Below, in pieces: positions 1-8,225 of a stretch of DNA of 51,578 bases. How positions within the stretch are numbered: the stretch's first letter is position 1; each line of letters opens with the position of its first letter. The notes under the pieces were generated by a model. The model worked only from the letters and a program-made list of their open reading frames with translations, searched no databases and was not told the DNA's origin. This DNA is from Nitrososphaerota archaeon. GTDB lineage: Archaea; Thermoproteota; Nitrososphaeria_A; Caldarchaeales; Wolframiiraptoraceae. The translations under genes and the position numbers were made by a program. The stretch is taken from contig JAGGTD010000063.1 of NCBI GenBank assembly GCA_021163925.1, positions 1 through 51,578 on the forward strand, read 5' to 3'.

Positions 1-45
1 TTTATGTGCATCCATGGGGATGGTTTGTGGCGGGGTTATTAGGTT

Positions 46-1380
46 TTATGAGGAGATTTGTTCGGGGATCATGGATGAGGCTTCGTCGATCTTCAGGATC
101 CGCTTAACCCTCCCCATCAAACAATATGGTCTAGCCGACTCAACCTCAACCTCCACGAACCTTCCAAACAACCTCTTTCCATCTTCCCTCAAGACTATCG
201 GCTTATAGCTCAGATTCCTCGCGACGGCCTCGCCCCTCTCCCCGATCTCATCCACTAATGCCATACCCCTCCACCCAATCCACCTCTCCCCAGATCTCAA
301 TGCGACCTCTCTGGCGACCTCGCTCATCAACCTACTCCTCCTCTTCACCAATCTCGGATCAAGGGGCTTCAGCTTCTCGGCTGGGGTTCCGGGTCTTGGG
401 AAGAATCTTGAGAGGTTTATCATATCCGGCCTAACCTCCTCCACGAGCTTGACCGTCTCCTCGAAGTCTTCCTCATCCTCGGTCGGATACCCGACGATTA
501 TATCAGTTGAGAGGGTTAGGTCTCTAATCTTAGATCTCATGAACGCAACTATCTCCTTGAAGACCTCAACCGTATACCCTCTACCCATATCCCTCAAAAC
601 CCTATTTGATCCAGATTGGACTGGAAGGTGGAGGAACTTGAAGGTCTTGGGTCTCAGGTAAGCCTTTGCGAGATCCTCCAGTATCGGCTTGAGGTAGATT
701 GGATTCATCATCCCAACCCTCACCAAGAATAGTCCATCGATGTTCGAGACGGATTCGATGAGCTTTGGTAGGAGGCTTCTACCAGACTCTATCCCATAGC
801 TTCCCATGTCTTGGCTCGTGAGCCAGACCTCCTTAACGCCTTCATGAATGGAGTCTTTAACCTCTTTGAGGATCATGCTCAGCGGATAGCTCATATAGCT
901 CCCCCTAGTTCTCGCGACTATGCAGAAGCTACACCTCCTCCACCAACATCCCTCAGAGACGGGGATTATCGCTATTATCGGATTCCTCCTAACCCTCGGA
1001 TAACCGAGCTTGACGACCGCATCCTCCGACACTATACTCCTCCCAGACTCTATTGCCTCGACAATCCTGGTGATGGCCCTGGGGTGGATCAATATCGCCC
1101 TAGGAGCAACCCTCCTTATCTTCTCAGGCTCGCCGGGGACCATGCAGCCCGCGACCACGAGCTTCTTCCCAAAACGCTTCAAAGAGTTTATCCTATAGAG
1201 CATTCTATCACTCGTCGGCTTCTTGACGACGCATGTGAAGATTACTATGATGTCAGCCTCCTCCGGCCTCTGGGTGAGTGTGTATCCGGCTTGCTTGAGG
1301 ATTCCCAACGCTATCTCCGAGTCCGCCATATTCGCCGCACATCCATATGCCTCTGAGTAGACCCTCAATCCAGGGATCAA
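46..1380 (-). CDS. MiaB/CDKAL1-like tRNA methylthiotransferase (radical SAM)
   Basis: YGCAANMADSEI, FTCVVKKPTSDRM and EGCWWRRCSFC motifs; C-terminal TRAM-like region. Confidence 0.9.
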   Translation of the reverse strand: MIPGLRVYSEAYGCAANMADSEIALGILKQAGYTLTQRPEEADIIVIFTCVVKKPTSDRMLYRINSLKRFGKKLVVAGCMVPGEPEKIRRVAPRAILIHPRAITRIVEAIESGRSIVSEDAVVKLGYPRVRRNPIIAIIPVSEGCWWRRCSFCIVARTRGSYMSYPLSMILKEVKDSIHEGVKEVWLTSQDMGSYGIESGRSLLPKLIESVSNIDGLFLVRVGMMNPIYLKPILEDLAKAYLRPKTFKFLHLPVQSGSNRVLRDMGRGYTVEVFKEIVAFMRSKIRDLTLSTDIIVGYPTEDEEDFEETVKLVEEVRPDMINLSRFFPRPGTPAEKLKPLDPRLVKRRSRLMSEVAREVALRSGERWIGWRGMALVDEIGERGEAVARNLSYKPIVLREDGKRLFGRFVEVEVESARPYCLMGRVKRILKIDEASSMIPEQISS

Positions 1381-1414
1381 GGTGATGGATGGAGGATTAA
1401 AATATCTCGATAAA

Positions 1415-2095
1415 CTACTTTCTCTGTAAGGCTATGAGTTTTTCAGCCTCCTTAACCTCTTTCCCCAAAATATCCGCGAGCTCGGCCAACCCCTTCTCCC
1501 ATCCAAGATTCTCTATAAACTTCTTCGCGACCTGTCTCGCGACCTCATACTTCTCCCATGGATAGATTATCCAGGCGTCGGTGACCTCGACGTAATAGTC
1601 TGGCTTAAACCTACACCAAGGCTTAATATGGAGTGTTGCGGTCCTGACCTCTAGGGGATTTCTTGGAAGCACCTCTAACTCAACGACTCCCTTAAGAGTT
1701 CCGCCATCATCCGCCACATCATCTACCACCAAAACCCGTTTACCCGATAGATCCTTGAGGGCTAGGGGGCTATAGATCTTCAACTCGCCCTTCCTACCCA
1801 CATCAATATAGCTGCTGCATCCAACCGGATAAATCGTGTAGAGGCCTAAGACGTCTGAGAGGAGGTGGGCTACCGTGGCCCCGCCTCTAAGGATTCCGAC
1901 TAGGATGTCTGGAGTGTAGGATGAGGCGAGGATCTTCTCGGCCAAGGCTTCAATGAGTTCTTCAAGCCTCTTCCAAGATATTTTTAGATACTTTGAGCCC
2001 CCTACCTCTAAGATCTCCATACAAGAAGCTCGGAGAGCCATTATAAAATTTTTTCCAAATCTTTCCAATTCTGGAAACGGCTCCTCGACTCTCAT
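1415..2095 (-). CDS. Phosphoribosyltransferase family protein
   Basis: PRPP-binding loop VLVVDDVADDGGTLKG and GILRGGATVA; the start may be internal. Confidence 0.85.
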   Translation of the reverse strand: MRVEEPFPELERFGKNFIMALRASCMEILEVGGSKYLKISWKRLEELIEALAEKILASSYTPDILVGILRGGATVAHLLSDVLGLYTIYPVGCSSYIDVGRKGELKIYSPLALKDLSGKRVLVVDDVADDGGTLKGVVELEVLPRNPLEVRTATLHIKPWCRFKPDYYVEVTDAWIIYPWEKYEVARQVAKKFIENLGWEKGLAELADILGKEVKEAEKLIALQRK

Positions 2096-2147
2096 ATTCG
2101 TGGAAAAACTAAAATTCTTAATCGTGAAATACTATCCCGGATTCCTT

Positions 2148-3401
2148 ATGAACATCTCTGGTCGTCAGTTTTTAGAGGATGTCTTGAGGCAGCTCGATGA
2201 AACCGCTGAGATCCTAGGGATAGATGATAGTATAAGGGAGTTTTTGAGAGCTCCTAAGAGGACGGTGATCCTCTCGATCCCGGTTAGGATGGATGATGGG
2301 TCGATCAAGGTCTTCACCGGATATAGGGTTCAGCATAATAACGCTAGGGGGCCGTTTAAGGGTGGGATAAGATACCATCCAAACGTCAATCTCGATGAGG
2401 TCACGGCCTTGGCCATCCTAATGACTTGGAAGTCGGCGGTGGTTGATATACCGTTTGGGGGAGCTAAGGGCGGAGTCAAATGCGATCCAAAGAAGATGTC
2501 TAAATCTGAGCTTGAGAGGCTTACGAGGAGATATACGGCAGGATTATTCGATGTTATAGGTCCGCATATAGACATACCGGCTCCAGACGTTTACACCGAT
2601 GAGCAGACCATGGCTTGGATAATGGACACCTATAGCCAGCTTAAGGGTGAGCCGACTCCAGAGGTTGTAACCGGTAAGCCCATATCGGTCGGTGGGAGCG
2701 AGTGTAGGAAGGAGGCCACGGCCTATGGGGTCTCCGTATGCGTTAGGGAGGCGGCTAAGGAGTATGGCTTGAGGTTTAAGGGAGCTTCAGTCGCGATCCA
2801 AGGCTATGGAAATGTCGGGTTCAACGCCGCCAAAATCCTACATGATTGGGGGGCTAAGATAGTCGCCGTGAGCGACTCGAAGGGCGGGATAATCAATAGG
2901 GATGGATTGAATCCGCTTAAGGTGATGGAGCATAAGAGGAGGACTGGGAGCGTGATAAACTACGAGGATGCGGAGAACATAACGAATGAGGAGCTGCTCA
3001 CGCTCGACGTGGATTTCCTCATACCTGCCGCGATCGAGGGGCAGATAACTGGGAAGAACGCCGACAAGGTTAGGGCTAAAGTGATAGTGGAGGGAGCGAA
3101 TGGCCCAACCACCCCCGAAGCGGATAAGATATTACAGGAGAAGGGTGTGAAGGTCGTTCCAGACATCTTGGCAAACGCTGGAGGGGTGACCGTTAGCTAC
3201 TTCGAGTGGGTTCAGAACATCCAGAAGTTTAGGTGGGAGAGGGAGGAGATCTTGATGAGGCTGGATAAGAGGATGGTCAAATCCTTCAAAGACACCCTCG
3301 AATACTCGAAGAGATATGAGACGAGCATGAGGATGGGAGCCCTCCTCCTAGCGGTTAAGAGGGTCGCCGAGGCGGTCGAATCGCTTGGGATATGGCCTTA
3401 A
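2148..3401 (+). CDS. gdhA: Glutamate dehydrogenase (Glu/Leu/Phe/Val family)
   Basis: NNARGPFKGGIRYHP, KSAVVDIPFGGAKGGV and GYGNVG motifs; start trimmed from 1953 to MNISGRQFLEDV. Confidence 0.95.
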   Translation: MNISGRQFLEDVLRQLDETAEILGIDDSIREFLRAPKRTVILSIPVRMDDGSIKVFTGYRVQHNNARGPFKGGIRYHPNVNLDEVTALAILMTWKSAVVDIPFGGAKGGVKCDPKKMSKSELERLTRRYTAGLFDVIGPHIDIPAPDVYTDEQTMAWIMDTYSQLKGEPTPEVVTGKPISVGGSECRKEATAYGVSVCVREAAKEYGLRFKGASVAIQGYGNVGFNAAKILHDWGAKIVAVSDSKGGIINRDGLNPLKVMEHKRRTGSVINYEDAENITNEELLTLDVDFLIPAAIEGQITGKNADKVRAKVIVEGANGPTTPEADKILQEKGVKVVPDILANAGGVTVSYFEWVQNIQKFRWEREEILMRLDKRMVKSFKDTLEYSKRYETSMRMGALLLAVKRVAEAVESLGIWP

Positions 3402-3438
3402 AGCCTAGAGTTCATCACCTATCTTTGAAGAGGTCTCG

Positions 3439-4098
3439 ATGAGGTTTCCAACAGGTCTCATAGAACTCGACGAGGAATTGGGCGGAGGCTTTCCAACAGG
3501 ATCTATAGCCTTAATCTATGGAGAGGAGAAGTCGGGTAAGACCAGCCTAGCCCTAAAGCTCTGCGCCCTAGCGGCTCGAAAGGGCCGAGCGGCATATATC
3601 GACTGCTCAAACAGACTTCATCCACTTAGGCTTGAGCAGATCCTTAGATGGAATAGGGTTGATCGGTCTAGGCTCTTAATCCTGTCGATCGAGAGCTTCC
3701 TCCAACAGGAGGAGGTGGTGCTAAGGCTCCATGATTATCCTCCACCCGCTCCGCTGATAGTCTTAGACGACTTCACCTTTAGGCATAGGCTTGAGATCAA
3801 GGGCGATGTAAAGCAGGATACCCCGATCTATGAGAGGCTTGCATTCCAGCTCGCTGCCTTGAAGGAGGCGGCCATGAAGAGGGATATAGCGATAGTGGTT
3901 GTGGGGCAGGTTCACACCCTACCGGATACCGGTGAGACGAGGGCTGTGGCCCATAGAATACTCACCTATTGGTCTGATTATGTGTTGAGGGTTGTGAGGA
4001 GGTTTGGGGAGAGGTGTGGGAGGATTTGGATAGAGAAGCCTGAGAGGAAGGGCGCTTATAGGTTTAGGATCGCTAAGTCAGGTGTTACATCGTGTTAA
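3439..4098 (+). CDS. RecA-superfamily ATPase, RadB-like
   Basis: TGLIELDEELGGGFPTGSIALIYGEEKSGKTSLA Walker A and VVVGQVHT; short single-domain protein. Confidence 0.75.
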   Translation: MRFPTGLIELDEELGGGFPTGSIALIYGEEKSGKTSLALKLCALAARKGRAAYIDCSNRLHPLRLEQILRWNRVDRSRLLILSIESFLQQEEVVLRLHDYPPPAPLIVLDDFTFRHRLEIKGDVKQDTPIYERLAFQLAALKEAAMKRDIAIVVVGQVHTLPDTGETRAVAHRILTYWSDYVLRVVRRFGERCGRIWIEKPERKGAYRFRIAKSGVTSC

Positions 4099-4104
4099 GC
4101 GGAC

Positions 4105-4503
4105 TCATGGTCGGGTGAATTTGGCTATGAAGGCGGAGTAAAGCCCCAATCCCGCGAGGAGTACTAGGAGGAAGCTGAAGAAGAGCATGTATTTCGTCGT
4201 TCTAGGGTCTCCAGATCTGGTCGCCGCGTTCACGTATAGCCAGAGCCCCCCAAACCCCATCAAATAATATAGTAAGATTATCATGGTCTCGGCATGGGTT
4301 TGGGCGTTGATAGTCCAGATGAAGACTCTCACCCCACCTCCTCGGAGGAATATGAGCCCTAAGACGTTCTCCGCGGTTATGGAGTAGATCGATCCGCTGA
4401 CAAGGACTAGGATCGCCAATATTATCGCGACGATTATCGCCTTATTCACGGTCTCCGATCTCATGAAGTCTGAAATCTTCTTGCCGATCTTCTCTAGGGA
4501 CAT
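4105..4503 (-). CDS. Small multi-TM protein resembling the OST3/OST6 (TUSC3/MagT1) membrane domain
   Basis: Hydrophobic segments; ...VSGSIYS...NAQTHAETMIILLYY...NAATRSGDPRTTKY... matches the family pattern by eye. Confidence 0.6.
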   Translation of the reverse strand: MSLEKIGKKISDFMRSETVNKAIIVAIILAILVLVSGSIYSITAENVLGLIFLRGGGVRVFIWTINAQTHAETMIILLYYLMGFGGLWLYVNAATRSGDPRTTKYMLFFSFLLVLLAGLGLYSAFIAKFTRP

Positions 4504-4539
4504 TCAAGACCTTAACATAACTAGGGAATTAAAAACCAT

Positions 4540-6087
4540 TTACCCGCTTCTCGCCCTGAATTCGAGCATAACTCCATTCTCCTCGATGAAGCTCCTCCTA
4601 AGGCTATATAGCTTGGGAATCAAGCTCTCATCGACGGCGAGAACCACCTTATCTAGGGAGACGAACTCTATGGATGCTTTCGGGTCAAGTGATCTAATCT
4701 GTTTAATTAGGTGCTCCGCTCTCTCCCTCAAATACTCGACTCTCTCCTTAACTTTCTTAACCTCGATGATCAACCTTCCACCATCCGAGTAGATCTCATA
4801 CTCGAGATCTCCCTTCGGCAGGGCTCTGACCTCTACGAGCGGCTTAACGTGGGTTGGATCTCTTCCAGTTGGAGCTCGGATCACCATCCCCAATTCATAG
4901 ATCTTCAGGATTTTATCTGCGGCTAGGATGAGGAAGTTTAAGGTTTTCGCTAGGAGATCTAGTTCAAGCCTGCTCACAAACCTCTTCAACACTTGAAGCG
5001 GGTCATCCGCGTAGATTATCCCTATCACGCCTATCCCGGCGAGCCTAAGCTTTACGAATGATTTGAAGTCCTTTGAATCGCTCATATCGTTGAGGATGAC
5101 GTAATCGGGCTTGAGGTGGATTAAGAAGTCCGCAGTCTTCTCAACATCTCCCTCAAGCGGGCCATAGCATGTTAAGCTTCCATTCTCTCCAAGCATCCTA
5201 CCATATTCGACTATCCTGACCATCTTCCCTCTTTCTCGGAGCATGTTCATGAGGATCTTAGAGAGTTCGAGAACTCCCGATTCGGGCGCCCCGATCAAGA
5301 GGACCCCCGCGGATTTATCCGAGACCCTCTCGATCAAGGTGTTTAGTTGCTTGACATCAACTCTAGGCTTAAATGATAATCTCCTGACTATGAGTTCGAG
5401 CTTGTCCGAGAATGGTGGTTTGGCGACGGCTACCCTATAATCTCTCAACTGTAGGATCATGGCCCCAGACTTCAAGATCATTATGCCGCACTCATCGCTT
5501 AACCTACATTCGCCGATGATCTCCTCGATGAGCTCATTCACTTCCTCCTCGCTCAGCGGCTTATCTCCAACCTTGACCAGCTTGACCTCATCTCCATCCA
5601 CGATTTTCGCCATGGGATAATAGCCTGAGATGAATTCGAGTAGAACTGTCTCAGGAGTGAGGTAGTCTTCAAACCTGAACCTCTCCTTCCTCACATAGGC
5701 TTCAACGTACTTCACCGGTATCCCCTCAGCCTCTGCAACCAAGGCTTGAACATAATCCGACGTGTATAGAATTCCCTTCTCAGTTTTTGCCACGTCCCTG
5801 ATGAGGGCGTCTATCCTACCGCTTCTCGCGAGCTTTATGTCTTCTAGGCTCGGCCTCTCACCAACGAATCTCACCGCCAACCCCTTAGATTCGGCCAGCT
5901 CCCTTATCCTCTTCACCTCTTCAAGTCCCTTGAAGCCGACATCCCTCCCCTTCGATGCTTGGGCTTGAAGCTCGTCTATCACGGCAGCTGGAATTATTAT
6001 CTCGCATTCAGCTATCTCTCCGCTCTCAAGCATCTTCGAGAATCTGCCATTAATCACGATGCTCGTGTCTAAAACCGCCTTATCCAT
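4540..6087 (-). CDS. PIN domain-ATPase-KH-like protein with degenerate ATPase motifs
   Basis: N-terminal PIN motif VLDTSIVINGR; PilT-like middle region; KH-like C-terminus. Confidence 0.75.
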   Translation of the reverse strand: MDKAVLDTSIVINGRFSKMLESGEIAECEIIIPAAVIDELQAQASKGRDVGFKGLEEVKRIRELAESKGLAVRFVGERPSLEDIKLARSGRIDALIRDVAKTEKGILYTSDYVQALVAEAEGIPVKYVEAYVRKERFRFEDYLTPETVLLEFISGYYPMAKIVDGDEVKLVKVGDKPLSEEEVNELIEEIIGECRLSDECGIMILKSGAMILQLRDYRVAVAKPPFSDKLELIVRRLSFKPRVDVKQLNTLIERVSDKSAGVLLIGAPESGVLELSKILMNMLRERGKMVRIVEYGRMLGENGSLTCYGPLEGDVEKTADFLIHLKPDYVILNDMSDSKDFKSFVKLRLAGIGVIGIIYADDPLQVLKRFVSRLELDLLAKTLNFLILAADKILKIYELGMVIRAPTGRDPTHVKPLVEVRALPKGDLEYEIYSDGGRLIIEVKKVKERVEYLRERAEHLIKQIRSLDPKASIEFVSLDKVVLAVDESLIPKLYSLRRSFIEENGVMLEFRARSG

Positions 6088-6270
6088 CTCCTCAGCAAAT
6101 ACTTGATGAATCTAGGCTATAAACCATTTAGATCTCAAGCTATGGGGAATCAATGATTCATCGATTTTTTCTTTCAGCGTTTCTCAAACTTGTGGAGGGA
6201 GTATAGGAGTTGCTAGCCAGATCTTGATGAACCATCTCCTCATATCCGACGATTCCAAGCTTAATCCCTA

Positions 6271-6966
6271 TCAGACTTTATGAGAGGTTTCATTAAATCC
6301 CTCTCGACTCAACTTCCTAAGAGCCTCCGGGATCTCCTTAACATCCTCGATCAAGATGTCCGGCTTCGAATTGAGTATTAGGTTTGCTGAGTGAGCTCCT
6401 CCCAAGACGGCTATGCTCTTGACTCCGACCCTCCTCGCCGCCAAGACATCATGGACCGTGTCTCCGATGTAAACGGCCTCGGAAGGTTTTACGTTCAGCC
6501 TCTTGACGGTTTCGGCGATGAGCGCCCCATTTGGCTTCATCCGATTGACATCGCTCCTCGTGACGATTACGTCGAAGAGATCCTTTATCGAGGTATTCTC
6601 CAAGGCTAGGTATACTCCACGCTTCGCGCTATTCGATGCGACGGCCAGCTTGAATCCCATGGCCTTAAGCTCTCTTAACACCTCTCTAATCCCCTCCCTA
6701 AGCTCCGCGACCTCGGCGGCCTCGAGCTCATATGGGATATAGGCCTCGTCCACGAGCTTCATCAGATAATCTCTTGAGAATCCATACTCTCTCATGATCT
6801 TTGAGACTATCTCCTCGGTTGGGATCTTGAGATCGATCTCATCGACGTTCACCCCGATCTCCCTCAATCTCTGGATTAGTTTCTCCTTAGCCTCCTTAAC
6901 CTTGAGCTTCATGGCGAGGAGGGTTCCATCGAGGTCGAAGATCACGGCTCTAATCATCCTCTCCAA
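6271..6966 (-). CDS. HAD-superfamily hydrolase (phosphoglycolate phosphatase-like)
   Basis: VIFDLDGTLL, VASNSAKRG and YIGDTVHDVLAARRVG. Confidence 0.9.
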   Translation of the reverse strand: MERMIRAVIFDLDGTLLAMKLKVKEAKEKLIQRLREIGVNVDEIDLKIPTEEIVSKIMREYGFSRDYLMKLVDEAYIPYELEAAEVAELREGIREVLRELKAMGFKLAVASNSAKRGVYLALENTSIKDLFDVIVTRSDVNRMKPNGALIAETVKRLNVKPSEAVYIGDTVHDVLAARRVGVKSIAVLGGAHSANLILNSKPDILIEDVKEIPEALRKLSREGFNETSHKV

Positions 6967-7033
6967 CCACTCAACCTTGAATTAATAACCATTGATTTAG
7001 AACTTAAATTTGGTCTCTCATCGAGATTTGGGG

Positions 7034-8212
7034 ATGAGAAGGGTCGGGATCGTAGGAGTAGGCATGAGCAAGTTTGGGAGAGATACCGAGCACCAGCTAC
7101 CAGAGCTCGCGTGGATAGCCATCAAGGAGGCGCTTGACGACGCAGGCGTAGATAAGAGGGATATAGGGTTCGTCGCGATAGGGAATGTCGGCGGATGGAG
7201 TTCAGAGTTCTTCCCAGCCCCGATAATATGCGAATACGCTGGCCTTACTCCGATAGGGAGCATGAGGGTTGAGGCCGCATGCGCGACCGGGAGCGCGGCT
7301 CTGAGGGTTGCGTCTATGGCCGTCGCGTCTGGGATGACAGGCCTCGCCTTAGCCGTTGGGGTTGAGCGGATGAATGAGCTTGAAACTCCTCAAGTAGTCG
7401 AGCTATTGGGTAGGGGCGGCAGCTTCTTCTGGGAGTTCGAGCACTTCGGCGCAACCTTCCCAGCCTACTACGCCCTCTACGCAACCGCCTACATGCAAGA
7501 GTATGGGGCCACGGAGGAGGATCTCGCGAAGATAGCCGTCAAAAACCATTACTATGGCTCATTGAATCCAAAGGCTCAATTCCAGAAGAGGATAACGGTA
7601 GAGGACGTCATGAATTCGAGATATATTGCCTGGCCTCTGAAGCTCTATGACTGCTCGCCGATAACCGATGGGGCGGCCGCGGCGATCGTGGCCTCCGAGG
7701 ACCTAGCTTCGAAGCTAACTGATACGCCGATCTGGATCAAGGCTCAGGGAGTTGCGACTGGAACCGGGAACATGACTAGGAGGAGAGACTTCCTATCACT
7801 CGAGACCGCCGTCAAAGCCGCTGACCAAGCCTATAGGATGGCCGGGGTCGATAGGATGAATCCTGTTAAGGAGTTCGACTTAGCCCTAGTCCACGACTGC
7901 TTCACGATAGCCGAGATAATGGCCTACGAGGATCTAGGATTCGTCGAGAGGGGTAGGGGACATCTCTTGGCTAGGGAGGAGCAGACCTACATAGGAGGGC
8001 TTATACCCGTGAACGTCGATGGAGGACTTAAGGCGAAGGGGCATCCGATAGGAGCCTCCGGTCTGGCCATGGTCTATGAGGGGGTTAGACAGCTTAGACA
8101 AGAGGTTGAGAGGAGCAGGCAGGCTCCGATAAAGAATGGCCAAGTCCTAATCCACAATGTGGGAGGGACGGGCCACTTCACCTACGTAACCATCCTAAGC
8201 TTAGAGAAGTAA
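7034..8212 (+). CDS. Thiolase / acetyl-CoA C-acyltransferase-like (SCP-x type)
   Basis: EAACATGSAALR, GGLKAKGHPIGASG and HNVGGTG; start trimmed to MRRVGIVGVGMSKFGR. Confidence 0.9.
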   Translation: MRRVGIVGVGMSKFGRDTEHQLPELAWIAIKEALDDAGVDKRDIGFVAIGNVGGWSSEFFPAPIICEYAGLTPIGSMRVEAACATGSAALRVASMAVASGMTGLALAVGVERMNELETPQVVELLGRGGSFFWEFEHFGATFPAYYALYATAYMQEYGATEEDLAKIAVKNHYYGSLNPKAQFQKRITVEDVMNSRYIAWPLKLYDCSPITDGAAAAIVASEDLASKLTDTPIWIKAQGVATGTGNMTRRRDFLSLETAVKAADQAYRMAGVDRMNPVKEFDLALVHDCFTIAEIMAYEDLGFVERGRGHLLAREEQTYIGGLIPVNVDGGLKAKGHPIGASGLAMVYEGVRQLRQEVERSRQAPIKNGQVLIHNVGGTGHFTYVTILSLEK

Positions 8213-8225
8213 ACTTATGCATTCT

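Noticed and set aside
811-1356. 181-aa plus-strand ORF
   Set aside because: Antisense to the clearly conserved MiaB-like gene; low-complexity Pro/Arg translation, typical shadow ORF.
7034-8212. Thiolase lacking an adjacent DUF35 partner as a novel arrangement
   Set aside because: Partner genes are commonly unlinked; nothing in the sequence itself is unusual.
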